Below, one piece after another: positions 24,427 through 35,558 of a DNA stretch of 64,000 bases; position 1 is the stretch's first letter; every line of letters starts with the position of its first letter. The stretch is taken from positions 62,001-126,000 of the forward strand of contig JAIXMQ010000006.1 of NCBI GenBank assembly GCA_025716855.1. The letters are read 5' to 3'. The position numbers and the translations under genes were made by a program. The notes under the pieces were generated by a model. That model worked only from the letters and a program-made list of their open reading frames with translations. It had not been told where the DNA came from and did not search any database. The stretch comes from Pilaira anomala (lineage: Eukaryota; Mucoromycota; Mucoromycetes; Mucorales; Mucoraceae).

Positions 24427-24738
24427 ATGGCTAACGAATTCAAAGTGCTTGTTTACATGACCACCATTATTGGTTCCGGTTATGCTCTTATGAAATATAC
24501 AGTCCCTGATGAAGAGACGATCAAGAAGGTCTGTGACCGGACTATTCTTAATACATTCTTTTACTCATTCTTACCTTAGCGTTTAGATCCTGCTTTGAGA
24601 AAAGAATATGAAGCTATGAAATTAGCTAATCGCGAAAAGGGACAACAATTTATGGATCTTATGCGTGAAGCAGCTGAAACTGACAAGCCTGCTTGGGAAA
24701 TCGCCAATGAGCAACTCAACAGAACCAACAAGAAATAA
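24427..24738 (+). CDS. CBP4-like cytochrome bc1 assembly factor (small membrane protein)
   Basis: 86-residue protein from two exons, 24427-24528 and 24580-24738. A single N-terminal hydrophobic segment (LVYMTTIIGSGYALM) is followed by PDEETIKKRLDPALRKEYE and a charged helix. This plan, one membrane anchor then a PxDEE-x-KR-x-P-x-L segment, is that of Cbp4/UQCC3-type factors that assist assembly of mitochondrial complex III at the inner membrane. The donor is the uncommon GTCTGT, but the join keeps frame and motif. It converges on CCDC47 with 73 bp between stops. Assignment is moderate because the family is short and divergent. Confidence 0.65.
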
Positions 24739-24811
24739 ATTTCATGATACACACATACACATACTTCGAATAAATTGCTTTTTATTATTATTAGTTTTTA
24801 TAATATTATGA

Positions 24812-26282
24812 TTACATCTTCTTCTTCTTTTGTTGCTTCTTCATAGAACGAAGACGCTCCTTTTCTTCCCACTTACGTTGCTCAGCAGGACTCATCTTCT
24901 TGACACGTTCTTCCTCGGCACGTTTTGCTTCGGCCTTCTTTCTTTGTAATTCTTCAGCACGTTCAGCAGCAGCCTTCTTGGAGAATTCTTTCACTAATTC
25001 TTCACGGTTCTTGTTGATCTTAGATTTGGTATCACTTGGTAACCTTAATTGAGCAATCGCATCAGGAAGTTCACAAGCAAGTTCAACAAGAGGATCAAAT
25101 CCAGAAGTAGGTAAAGCGAAATCGAGAGAAACTGTGATAAAGTCATCTGTCTCAAACCTACAATAAGTCAGTGTTAATATTTATGCATGGCATAAAATAC
25201 AGAATAAAAGATTTACATTTCAGGCTCTTCGTTAGGCAAACTAGAAATAATCAAAGAATCAAGACGATCAGATGCTTGAGCAATAAGCTCTCCAACCTTA
25301 CCAGCTAAAATGCAATCAGCCAACTTTTGAGTTTCAGCATAAATCGTCAAATTAGCGGGAACTACTTTGCTAGATGCAACTTTACCAAAACGTTTCTAAA
25401 TACATGTCTTAATACATACTTTCTTTTTATACGCTTATCAATTAATTCCTTACTAAATCAAAACGGTTCTTGTGCAATTCTTGAGCTGACTCCTTCTTGA
25501 TAACGGCAAACACAAGTTTCTCGGGTAATGCTTTATCTAAAGCCATGGTCAAGTTCTATTATTATCAATATATTACCCTATTAGTATTTACTATCTTCTT
25601 GTTTCAAAAATGACTTACAACACGATCGGTAGCAGGCTTTGCGTAACCTACTAAAGCAAGTAATTGAGTGGTGAAAAGTGTCAACATATCGTTTCTAGGC
25701 TTCATCTTGAGCCACCAGTGGCCAAATTGAACATTGCGTCTACCAGAAGTATATAAAAGAAAATCAGAAGGCCCATCCACCATCAAAACAGATTTATCAT
25801 TTGCTAATTTATCACCTACAAGAGCAAATTGATTTTCAAGATACTCAATTTGATTATTTACCCTATACATCAATCTTTTTTTCAGTTTACAAATTATATC
25901 GAGCAATACTCTTCAACTATTTACCATGACTTGGCCTTGTTCAAATTTGTTTTCTTTCCGCTGTACCAAACGAAAATAAGAGCAAGGAAGGTACAGGTCA
26001 AGGCGATCTCCATATGGAAGTCGTTGATGGTGAGAGCTGTAAAATAGGGTTAGTTTCTATTGTTATACTATGTATCGATTAATCACTTACGTTCACGCAC
26101 AACAGTTTGAACAGGAACTAAAAAAGAAAGGGAATGATGAGATGATGATGACTTCGCGGAAAATACGCACAAAAATAGCCGTGTCATTGGAACGCGTTTT
26201 TACCTTCGACAGGTGTCTTTTCCTCGGCTGACACATAAGAAGCCATAGCAACCAATGCCAAAGATGATAGTAGCTTTGACAT
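24812..26282 (-). CDS. CCDC47: CCDC47-like ER membrane protein (PAT complex, DUF1682)
   Basis: Homolog of CCDC47, an ER protein of the PAT complex that chaperones multipass membrane proteins at the translocon. Seven exons: 26204-26282, 26091-26117, 25925-26036, 25619-25862, 25454-25555, 25217-25395 and 24812-25157, giving 362 residues, shorter than the animal protein. A signal peptide (MSKLLSSLALVAMASYVSA) leads to a short lumenal part. One transmembrane segment follows (FHMEIALTCTFLALIFVWYS), then the DUF1682 core (WWLKMKPRNDMLTLFTTQLL, LPEKLVFAVI) and the family's Arg/Glu/Lys-rich coiled-coil tail (MSPAEQRKWEEKERLRSMKK). The start follows the signal peptide; an upstream in-frame ATG adds only low-complexity sequence. 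Confidence 0.92.
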
Positions 26283-27891
26283 TATATAATAATTTATAAC
26301 AAAAGGAAGAAAAAAAAAAAAAATAACAAAAAAGATTGGGGTTTTACTTGACAACGACGAGGTAGAATTCATTGGTCAGTCGTCTAAATTCGACTGGAAT
26401 TGAATACAGTTTGTGGTGTACAGACGGAGCATTATTGTTGAAGAAGTTGGGATGCTCCCACGTAATCGAGATTAAATAACGAGCATAAATATACCCGTTT
26501 ATTTTATTTTTTTTTGAAAAAAACTACTATTGTATCACTGTAGTTTTTGTAAATATATTATTCTCAATTCTATCCGAAATATATATATATATACATATAG
26601 CAAAGATTAAAAGTATTACGTCCCAGGGTCCAAGTCACTAAGGAGTGTAGCCAAACATCGCCCAGGCTAACAAACTCCCAAAACATATATAGTCTAGAAT
26701 CAAAGCTATTATAGCTGCTCCTTTTTAAATAGTCATCTACTTCCATGTAGCCAACTGAAGACAATATTTGAAGTAATTAATAGTTACAACATATATTTTT
26801 AGGTACTTTCTTCACCAAATTTCGGTGAGCCGTCTTTTTAATATTACAAATCAGTTAGTTAACGGAATAAAAAAGTGTACGGTCCTATATATGACGAATG
26901 ATCGAAATATTTATAAGGATAAATACAACCCTATTTTCACGGCTTTGAATTGGTTGTTATATCTATGTTCATTCAAACTGTTATGTATATGTCAAGTCTT
27001 GTAATGTTTTTGGTTTTTCCTTTTCATTGAAAAGTAAACCCTTAATTCAATTCTATTAAAAAGACAATATGTGTAGCTGGCTAAAATCCAAAATTTTCAA
27101 AGATAGAATATATATTCATATATGATCAGTTACGTTTTCCTGAATTTTAAATGTAACTAAACATTTATGCAAATGTGTATTTTATAAAACCTGTTTTACA
27201 TTAAACAAATATGTAAAGAACAATCAGTGTGTATATATTAGTTTAGAAATTCCATATGTAATTATACTATAAAACTTGTTACTAACTAGTAAAAAAGGAG
27301 AAAATACATTAGGTATTAGTTATTAGTGTAAAAAAAAAGCTTAACTGATAGCCAATGACAAATAATAAATAATTGAATAGGTGGGAACAACATGATGCAA
27401 GATTATATAAAAATAACGCCGGGTCAATGAAATCCATACGAGAGCTTTACTTTGTTCTAGACTTTGCTATTTTTGAATACATAACAATATATAATCAGAC
27501 CAGCTTGAATTAATACGAAATTGACATGTTCATTGCTTAATATACTTTTTTTTTCAATTGTGTACGTATTGTCCCCTTATTAATTACATACTTTCAATTA
27601 TTATTAAAAACATCAATATACTAAACAACGGTTCTACATTTCTTGTAACAATCAAAATAGGTTTTATATTCATAAATAGATATTTACGCGTAAATATACA
27701 ACATAATCTTTGACATGTTTAGGATTTAAAATGAGTGACTCCTACATAATGCGTGCTAAATAAAGAATCTAATTTAAAATTATTCAACTCCTAGATAAGG
27801 TATAGTATATATATATATGGTATGTGCGTGTGTAAACATTGCAGTAAAAGTTTTTTTTTCTGTTTAGTTTTTTTAAAGCGATATAAGCTAA

Positions 27892-28092
27892 TTATTTAAT
27901 CAAGTGTAACAAGCACGTACTTTCCCTCCTTTTTATTTTCGTAAGTGGTTCAATAATACCTTGTAAAACAATGCAAGAGGGAGGCTGAACGGTAAAAGCG
28001 AAGGAGATCGTCTCCCTTGGAATAAAGGGGTAATCATCATCCACAATGATTCCGGGGCCTAGAAAAAGATGCTTGATCTCCATTATATACAT
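27892..28092 (-). CDS. Possible small ORF, 66 codons, unknown
   Basis: A lone minus-strand frame with protein-like composition (GPGIIVDDDYPFIPRETI, then QPPSCIVLQGIIEPLTKIK) in otherwise non-coding DNA. It lies between a spacer and the repeat/poly(A) stretch. I recognise no family. It could be a lineage-specific small protein or the end of a decayed gene. Confidence 0.25.
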   Translation of the reverse strand: MYIMEIKHLFLGPGIIVDDDYPFIPRETISFAFTVQPPSCIVLQGIIEPLTKIKRRESTCLLHLIK

Positions 28093-28114
28093 GATAATTG
28101 AATCAAGAAGGAAA

Positions 28115-28178
28115 AAAAAAAGGATTAGGACAAGGATTAAGACAAGGACAAAGACAAGGATAAGGACGAGAACAAAGC
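28115..28178. repeat. Degenerate hexanucleotide repeat (GACAAG/GATAAG-like)
   Basis: About ten imperfect copies of a 6-nt unit such as GACAAG, GATTAG, GACAAA and GACGAG, just upstream of a 68-nt A tract. Confidence 0.75.
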
Positions 28179-28193
28179 AATGAATTTTTAATA

Positions 28194-28196
<3 letters not shown>

Positions 28197-28264
<68 letters not shown>
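28197..28264. repeat. 68-nt uninterrupted poly(A) tract
   Basis: Every base from 28197 to 28264 is A, the longest homopolymer in the window. Its length may be an assembly estimate. It could be a simple expansion or the 3' tail of a retroposed transcript on the plus strand. Confidence 0.9.
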
Positions 28265-28268
<4 letters not shown>

Positions 28269-28437
28269 ATTTATACCAAGCCAGCAAAAGACAGCAAAAG
28301 ATGATGCCTCAAGGATGTAATTAATTTAAGGTACAAGGCATAATTTTGTTATAAAAAGATTATCTTTTTTTTTCTTCCTTCAATTCTTTTTTTTTTTCCT
28401 CTTCTTCTTTACTTTGAAAACAAAAAGAAAGAAAATA

Positions 28438-29130
28438 ATGAAGTCTCAGTCTATTCTCTTATTACTCGCTACTTTAGCCGTTTTAGCTCGTGATGTTGCT
28501 TGTGAAAAAAATGGTAATATAAATAAAAAATAAATATGATTTTTTTTTATTTACTTTTATTGACTTGATATGTAGAAAATGAAAACGAAAAAGACGAGAA
28601 CGAAAAGGATGAGAACGAGGGAGGAAGTAATAAAATCTTGAGTGGAATGGCTCAAAATGGTATGGCCATGTCTTCTTCTACTTCTTGGGAAGCATCTAGC
28701 GGCGCCCCGTCAGCTACTGCTAGTGTCCCTGTAACATCTGGATCCGCCATTCCAACAGGTATTGCTTCTGCTTTATCTTCAGCTGCCGCAGATGCTGCTT
28801 CTATGACATCTGCAGTTGCTGGTGCCGCTTCTTCTTGGGGTGCTAGTGGTAATATTATATTCACAGATATTTTTTCCTTTTTTATGTACTAACAGTTTGT
28901 TCTATGTATTTGTAGCTGGTAGTCCTGTTCCGACTGTTAATGCGGCCACCAGAGGTGTACCTGCCTCTAGCCGTCCTGCATCCTCTGGAGCCTCTGCAGC
29001 ACCCTTACCATCCATTTCTGCAGCCAGACCTTATGCTGGACCTAGTGTCATTAGTGGTTCTACTCCTCTTGAAATTTCTATTGCTATCACCACCATTAGT
29101 ATCTGTGCTTTCTTCTTTGCGTTAGCTTAA
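28438..29130 (+). CDS. Ser/Ala-rich secreted, probably GPI-anchored wall protein
   Basis: 187-residue protein from three exons, 28438-28513, 28576-28848 and 28916-29130. A signal peptide (MKSQSILLLLATLAVLARDV) is followed by a short Glu/Asn/Lys repeat (ENEKDENEKDE). A long Ser/Ala/Pro/Thr-rich body suited to O-mannosylation follows, and then a C-terminal hydrophobic tail (ISIAITTISICAFFFALA) typical of a GPI-attachment signal. No enzymatic domain is visible, so a structural cell-wall role is inferred from architecture. It lies in tandem with another GPI-type gene 427 bp downstream. Confidence 0.75.
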
Positions 29131-29557
29131 GATAGTCTTGTTTTTTTTTAATCCTTATATAATATAATATAATATTCGTAGTAGTAATCAATAAATAAAA
29201 ATCATATCTAAAAAAAAATTCTGAAAACGCCTCCCAGTTTTATTTTAAAATTTGATGATTAGAATAAAAGAACAAGTTTTTATACTGACTGATGTAACAG
29301 TAATTAGGAACAAAATACAATTTCGGCAGGAGTGTTTTTTTTACTTGAATATATAATCCCTTTCACTCACTCTCACTCTCCTCTTGTACTCCCCCCTTAC
29401 TTCTTGTTAGAATCAAATAACCTTTCTTTTTTTTAAGAAAGAAAAATTGTACTTTCTTTTCTCTCTTTTTCTTCTTTTTATTTTATAAAAAAAATTAAAT
29501 ATACAAAAACTTAAAGAGAAAAAAAAAGAATTTATTATAAAATAATAATAATTAATA
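29131..29557. other. Intergenic spacer between two wall-protein genes
   Basis: No gene. It holds a CT-rich stretch (29358-29385 and 29456-29476) and A-rich leader just before the next ATG, probably promoter sequence. Confidence 0.55.
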
Positions 29558-30217
29558 ATGAGATTTACTACTATTATTTCGTCTCTTGTAATCATTTCAT
29601 TTAGCGCCATAGCTCAAACAACTGCTCCAACTAGAAACTATAATGTTACAAGTCCAGTTAGTAACGGTCCTTATGTAGTGAACCAAATCTTGCCATGTAC
29701 TTATCGTCTTTTTTCAGATGTTGATAGTTCAGGTAAATTGAAATAATTAAAAAAGAAAAGCAAAGGAAAACATGACTTAAAATTTTTATCATTAGCTCTT
29801 GCTCTTCAAATCAATTTGGAAGCTACTTCTGCAATTGGAACCAATTTAACATCTATTCCAATTGCTGTAACAGCAGATGTATCTAAAACAGATGCATTTG
29901 TGAAACGTGAAGGAAACTTGACTTATTTTGAGCATTCAATCAATTTCAATATTCCCAGTACAGTAAAGCCAGGGAATTATCAAGTGGTCTTCTTAGATAA
30001 ATCTACCAATACCAAATTACCTATCCCAATTGAAATCCGTCCTGCTGCAGTTCCTACTTCTACTGGTTTAAAGACTCAGAGTACAGGAGTTCCTGGACAT
30101 TCTCAGTCACCTGGATCTATCTTTGCTCAAGGTGCTGCTTCTTCCATAAATACTCCAACCACTACTAGAACCTTAATTGCTCTTGTTGGTGTTGCTGGTA
30201 TTGCCTTTTTATTGTAA
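29558..30217 (+). CDS. KRE9/KNH1-type Ser/Thr-rich GPI-anchored protein
   Basis: 198-residue protein from two exons, 29558-29732 and 29796-30217. Signal peptide MRFTTIISSLVIISFSAIAQ. The core (YNVTSPVSNGPYVVNQILPC, SSALALQINLEATSAIG, SINFNIPSTVKPGNYQVVFL) fits the beta-sandwich domain of the Kre9/Knh1 family, found in fungal wall proteins linked to beta-1,6-glucan. A Ser/Thr/Pro spacer follows, with a hydrophobic tail (TLIALVGVAGIAFLL) indicating GPI attachment. It lacks a long Lys/Arg-rich tail as in yeast Kre9, so the exact role is open. Confidence 0.8.
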
Positions 30218-30572
30218 AAAAAAAAAGAAAGATGCCCTTTCCTATTCTCTCTCTCGCTCTCTCATATTCTTGCTCGCTCGCTTCTCTCTTTCTCTTTCAT
30301 CCTTTCTTATTCTATACTATTAATTACTTATTAAACATTATATTTCTATAATTATTAAGGAGAGCTTATTTTTTTTATTGTTATGCATAGCCTACTGCAT
30401 AACCATAAATTATTTTTTTATGTGACGAAAAGAAACGTATTTTTATTTTTTCTATTTGTTTGTACACCTAAAACTCATTGTTTAAAAATTGTCGGCGCTC
30501 TTTTATAACTTTCTTTTCCCTTTTTTTTTTCTCCTACACAACATATTAATATATTTTATCGTTATATAACCC
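30218..30572. other. Intergenic spacer
   Basis: No gene. A CT-rich run follows the stop (30244-30300). Near 30382-30402 there is an imperfect hairpin (ATGCATAGCC and its near complement GCATAACCATA). A T/C run at 30508-30535 precedes the SNX4 start. Confidence 0.5.
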
Positions 30573-32267
30573 ATGGCACACTTAACAGATTCGCAATTTA
30601 ACGTACAATGGGATATTTTACAAGATCCAGACAACGCTCTACTGGACCCTTTGAATGACACAGAGACTGACCCTGCCGTCTTGTCATCACAGAATGTACA
30701 GTATAAATAACAATTACTCTTAAACTTTTTTTTCTAAAAAGAAACCCTTCAATCTAGTGTCTTACAGAATCTTCACATATTGATATTGATATTTCGGATA
30801 AAAAATCCAATTTCAGTAATGATAGTAATAGTAGCGGTAGTAGTCTTGTTTTATCTCAAGCTCTTGTTAGAGTGACAGAGCCAAGAAAAGAAGTGGAACA
30901 ACAAAGCACTTACATATCCTATTTGGTTGAATCACAAGTAATGTAGAAAAATATCAGTTCATCACTTTATTAGTAACTAAAGAAATTGATTATATAGAAC
31001 AGAAAAGTACGTAGAAGATTTCAGGACTTTGTCTGGCTTCATAATGTATTATACACAGACTATCCTGCGTGTTTCGTTCCTCCATTACCAGATAAACACC
31101 GTCTAGGTAATACAAATATCGTCATCTATCGTCCATTTTATTTATCATGTTACACTTAGAGTACGTAAAAGGAGATAGGTTTAGCTCAGAATTTACTGAA
31201 AAGAGAAGAATTAGTCTGGAACGGTTCATTCAACGTATTGCGAGACATCCTATTCTCGGGAAAGCTGATGTTTATGTCATGTTCTTAGAGTCATCTGAAT
31301 TTGTAAAATAGATATTTGAAATAATTTGAATTTTTTAACTTATTGACTAACCAACTTTTAAAATTTAGAATGATGCTTCTGCTAGAGCTTTACGTGAAGG
31401 ACAAGAAACAATGATTGATACAATTGGTGATTCATTGTTAAACGCCTTTTCAAAAATACGTAAACCAGATCAACAATTTATAGAAATGAAGGAACATAGT
31501 GACCTCATGGAAGAAAACCTGGACATGCTACAAAAGACATTACTACGAACCAACAAACGAACAGAAGATTTACGTAAAGATTATGAAGAGTTTACAGGCA
31601 GTCTACGTGGATTGTCTGATATGGAACCTGCATTTCGATCCTTTTTGATTCCTTTAATTCAAGGACTTGAAGAATATACCAAACACATGGATCAATTAAC
31701 AGTAGAAGATGATAAATGGCAAATTGAAACTCAAGATTATATGGCTTATTATCATGCTGTCAAAGATGTATTAAAACTTCGTGATCAAAAGCAATTAGAT
31801 TTTGAAGAATTATCCGAGTATTTATTATCTACTACGGAAGATAGAAATAAGTTTGGCCGTGAAAGTGGTGTTGCCAATTTTATTACTGGTAAATTAAATG
31901 AAGTAAGAGGTGCTGATATCGATAAAATCAAAAGAGATAAATTGAACAAGATGGATGAAAAAGTAAGAGAAATACAAGAAGCTGTGGATCAATCTCTTCA
32001 GATTTCAACCGGTTTCTCAGATCAAGTTCGAAAAGAAAATCTCTTTTTCAATAATGGTAAATCAATAGAAATGTATGAGGTGCTCAAGACGTATACTGAT
32101 GCTAAAGTTGGTTTCTATAAAGATGTAAGTATATACATATATATATGTATATTGCTATTTTATATATTCTAACAAATTCTTTTATATATATACAGAGTGT
32201 TCAAATCTGGAGAGCTGTAGTTCAAGCATTGGAAGAGGGACAAAGCATTGATCCTAGTGTTTTATAA
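30573..32267 (+). CDS. SNX4: Sorting nexin SNX4/Atg24 (PX-BAR)
   Basis: Sorting nexin that recycles cargo from endosomes to the Golgi and supports selective autophagy. Six exons: 30573-30695, 30758-30937, 30998-31106, 31160-31302, 31369-32124 and 32196-32267, giving 460 residues. The N-terminal ~60 residues are acidic and variable. The PX domain binds PI3[41 protein letters not shown] and [18 protein letters not shown]. The BAR-type helical region follows (about 150-450), with [20 protein letters not shown] and [14 protein letters not shown] spacing as in Snx4. It converges on the pseudouridine glycosidase gene with 186 bp between stops. Confidence 0.92.
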
Positions 32268-32453
32268 ACAAATTTTGTACAATATTTTTGGTGATCTCTT
32301 TATAAATATCTATCATGTAGTTATATTAATTTAAATGATCAATTTTGGGGAACTGTGCTTTGAAGTTTGAAACGAGATCTTTACAAGAACTAATTTGTAT
32401 AACAAATAAATGAAACTTTTTTAAATAAATAAATAAAAAGATTTGTATTATAT

Positions 32454-33952
32454 TTATTTTTGTTGTTGTTTAAGATGAGCTAATTGAACTGCAATCTGGC
32501 CACCTATTTTTGCGTTATTTTTGACAAGTGCAATATCTATGAATAAAAAAAAAAGGGCTTTTGATCAGTTTACTGTTTGAATGATTTAGTCTCAATTTCA
32601 ACTTTACTAGCAGTAAGGGATCCACCCTTAGTCAATTCTGCAATACGTTTCAACAAGAATGGGGTTTCATCTTTTCCACGTACATTATTGGATCTAAATA
32701 TATATATTTAACAATTAAAATCCTCTTCATATATATATCACTTGTTTTATTTTACCTTGCTTCAGAAATAGCAGTATCAATTGCGGATTGAATAGATTTA
32801 GCATCTGCTGCAGATTCACTGGGAATAGGACATGCAAACACCATACCACTTCCTAATTCTAGTTCATGATTGGCCACTTTGTATCAATTGCATTAATTCA
32901 TGTATATATCCCCTTTTTATATATATTTGTAAATGCTTACTTACAAATAAGTTTGGCTGCATCTAAAGTGCTATTTACAAAAAATGGACTCTGCATCTCA
33001 ATGTTATTTATTTTGTTCTATTGACATTTTTTCATCAAAGCTTACTTTATATCCACTGTCTGGAGTGTAAAACGCAGGAAATTTATTATCTTGTCCTACA
33101 GTTGTGACAGTAACACCCTGAGTTTCAAGTACCTCTAATGTCTTTGGGATATCAAGAATACTCTTTACACCAGCACAAACAACAGCAACAGGTGTTCTTC
33201 CTAATTCAGTTAAATCCGCACTAATATCAAAAGCTTTTATAATATATTTATAAATTTCCAATAGTTAAAACTTTCTTTCTTATCCTAATTTTACTTTACA
33301 TTGTTCTGCTCCTCTATGTACACCACCAATACCGCCTGTAACAAATACAGGAATACCGGCCATTCTCGCTAAAATCATTGTACTAGCCACAGTAGTAGCA
33401 CCAACTTTTTTCTATTTCTCAGTTAAGCGTGAGTAAGCATTTAAAAAATACAAACCAGATTTTTTTGTATGTACCTGAGCAAGAACAACAGATAAATCAC
33501 GTCGTGAAGCCTTTTGTGCTTTGTAACCAACTTTACCAAGCTGTTCCAAATTTTCATCAGTTAAGCCTATAGAGTACTGTTCAATATATAAAGGGACATC
33601 TGTAACTAAAAAAAAGAGTTACCAATATGTACTTTGCCGTCCAAAATAGCAATAGTAGCGGGAATAGCACCTTGTTGTCGAATAATATCTTCTACTGCTT
33701 TTGCAGTTTCTACGTTTTGTGGATATGGCATACCTAGAAGAATATAAAAATGAAAAAAAAAAAAACGCGAGAAACATAAAAGTTGAATTTACCATGACTA
33801 ATAATAGTAGATTCTAAAGCAACCACAGGTCCTTTATTTTGAATGGCTGCTTGAATCTCGGGAGTAATAATAAACTTTATACTTGTTGGTAAACTAGAAA
33901 AGGTTCTTTTTTTTAACAGCTGTCTGAAAACAATACGACTTTGCAACAACAT
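32454..33952 (-). CDS. Pseudouridine-5'-phosphate glycosidase (PsuG/IndA family)
   Basis: Cleaves the C-C glycosidic bond of pseudouridine 5'-phosphate to uracil and ribose 5-phosphate in pseudouridine breakdown. About 334 residues from some nine exons. Family residues are in place: [10 protein letters not shown] (catalytic Glu), [14 protein letters not shown] (Lys), [20 protein letters not shown] (Asp), [12 protein letters not shown] (Lys) and the end [20 protein letters not shown]. The exon before last ends at ACTGCTA, since only this join restores the conserved Ala-Asn-Ile-Ala. A basic N-terminus ([15 protein letters not shown]) suggests mitochondrial import. In many fungi this enzyme is fused to a PfkB kinase; here no kinase domain follows. 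Confidence 0.93.
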
Positions 33953-34013
33953 GACAATAAAAAATGTGTGTGTGAACAAAAAAAAAAAAAGAAACTTTAT
34001 TTTATGGTTTAAT

Positions 34014-35327
34014 TTAATCATCGCTGAAAAAACCACCCAGGATATCACCGAAACTACCTCCATCATCTGGGTTACTCACACCAGCTTGTTCGTCACTTAA
34101 CCAAGGATCTCCCCATTCGTTTGTATTTTCTGCTGGAGGAGGCGGTGGTGGTGGTGCAGCAGCTCCTCCTCCCCCACCATAGCTTCCACTACCAAAATCA
34201 CCTTCACCCATTGTACCAGCAGTTGTACCAGCGGCTGTACCAGCGGCTGTACCGGCAGCTCCTTCATTCACTCCTGAGTTATCTTGTTCATTATCAGCGT
34301 GTCCACCACCACCCATACCAAACATAGGGAACGGCATAAATCCACCTCCACCATGACTTGAGTGTCTCGAAAAGTAATCAAAATCAATCGAGATAGCACA
34401 AGCTAAAGTGACAGCTCTTTCATCCAAAGTCATACCTCTTGCATTTCCTTCCACAGCATCCATTCTCAACACGTATTCACCTGTATCCGTAAAAATCTCT
34501 CTTGCAAAGCCCACAAAGTTTCTACTCACATTACCCAACGCTCCACCATGTTCATCCGTCAAATTAAAGTCCCAACCTAAAAAGGGCGTATCAATCGAAG
34601 CAAATTGAGAGGTACCCACAAACAAGTCATATTTTCTTCTTACTAAATTCCAACGTTGTTGTACTTCACCTACCAAGGTATCGTCAGCGGTATAGATAAA
34701 GATACGGCTATTGATGAGTGAATAAGGACGTACGATCTTGAATAAGACGTCACCTTGTGTATTTAAAATGGTTGCATTCATCTTACGATGAGTACGAAGT
34801 AATTGACGACTGATAGATTTACCAAGTCCTTCTTCCTCTGCAATATACCCAATATTATTACCGTTGGCGTCCATGATCTTGTACTTGTTTGCTTGCTCGT
34901 ATCCCAAGAATACATTCATCATTTCTAGTTCGCGACCCACAACAATAGCAGGTTGTGTTAAAAGTGCTGCGCCTTGTGAGTCGTATTTGATTACTTGGTG
35001 TTCATCGTCTTGAGGTACGTGCACAGGTGTATTACTGACAGGACTGGTATCGTGTGTTAAAGCTTCTTCTGTTGCTACTTTAGGTGTAGTCTCAGATACA
35101 ATTGTACGCGGTTTACGAATAGGTTCTACATGACTAAGTACTCGACTACGCGGTCCTATATGTTATACAATTCAGTCTTTTGGTTTGAAGTAAAAAAAAA
35201 AAAAAAAAAAAGTAGTTCAATTACCTGTTGGTCTTACTCTACGTAGTGAAGAATAAGATTGTGAAATAAGTCTAGAATGATGGAGCGATTGTCTTTGTAA
35301 AAGTCTTTTTGTTACTAATCTAAACAT
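34014..35327 (-). CDS. Phospholipid scramblase family protein (Aim25-like)
   Basis: Scramblase-family protein, 414 residues from two exons, 35225-35327 and 34014-35155. A basic, Ser-rich N-terminus (MFRLVTKRLLQRQSLHHSRL) looks like a mitochondrial presequence, in line with fungal Aim25. The scramblase beta-barrel covers about 75-290: QPAIVVGRELEMMNVFLGYE, NNIGYIAEEEGLGKSISRQL, ISRQLLRTHRKMNATI and TDTGEYVLRMDAVEG, ending with LACAISIDFDYFSRHS. The tail is unusual: Gly-rich runs, an Ala-Gly-Thr repeat, seven Pro and an acidic Gly/Asp end. Two-phase exon join checks. Confidence 0.88.
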
Positions 35328-35558
35328 GTTGGTTTATTAAGAAGAACAGTAATAAAAAATGAATTAATGCGACGGGGGACCGTATTAAATAACCGGGATT
35401 TTTTCCCGTTTCGAATTAGAGTGGAAATAATTGAACAAACGATGCTTCAAATGACAGCATCAATTCATCTGCCAATCATTTCAAGTTATCTTGATCTTTA
35501 AAGAGAGAGAAAAATTAGCCTTTTCTGTCTTTCTCTTTCTCTCTCTCTCTCTTTTACT

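Larger units (their letters stand above)
26283..28437. other. 2.1 kb intergenic region with poly(A) and degenerate repeat
   Basis: No family-supported gene. A slightly richer patch at about 26600-26760 (minus strand) could be decayed coding sequence. It also holds one unassigned 66-codon frame (27892-28092), the degenerate GACAAG repeat and the 68-nt A tract, listed separately. A T/C-rich run at 28364-28412 lies just before the next gene. Confidence 0.55.

Noticed and set aside
26600..26700. Possible 5S rRNA or tRNA relic
   Set aside because: The GC-richer patch does not fit the 5S internal control region or a cloverleaf.
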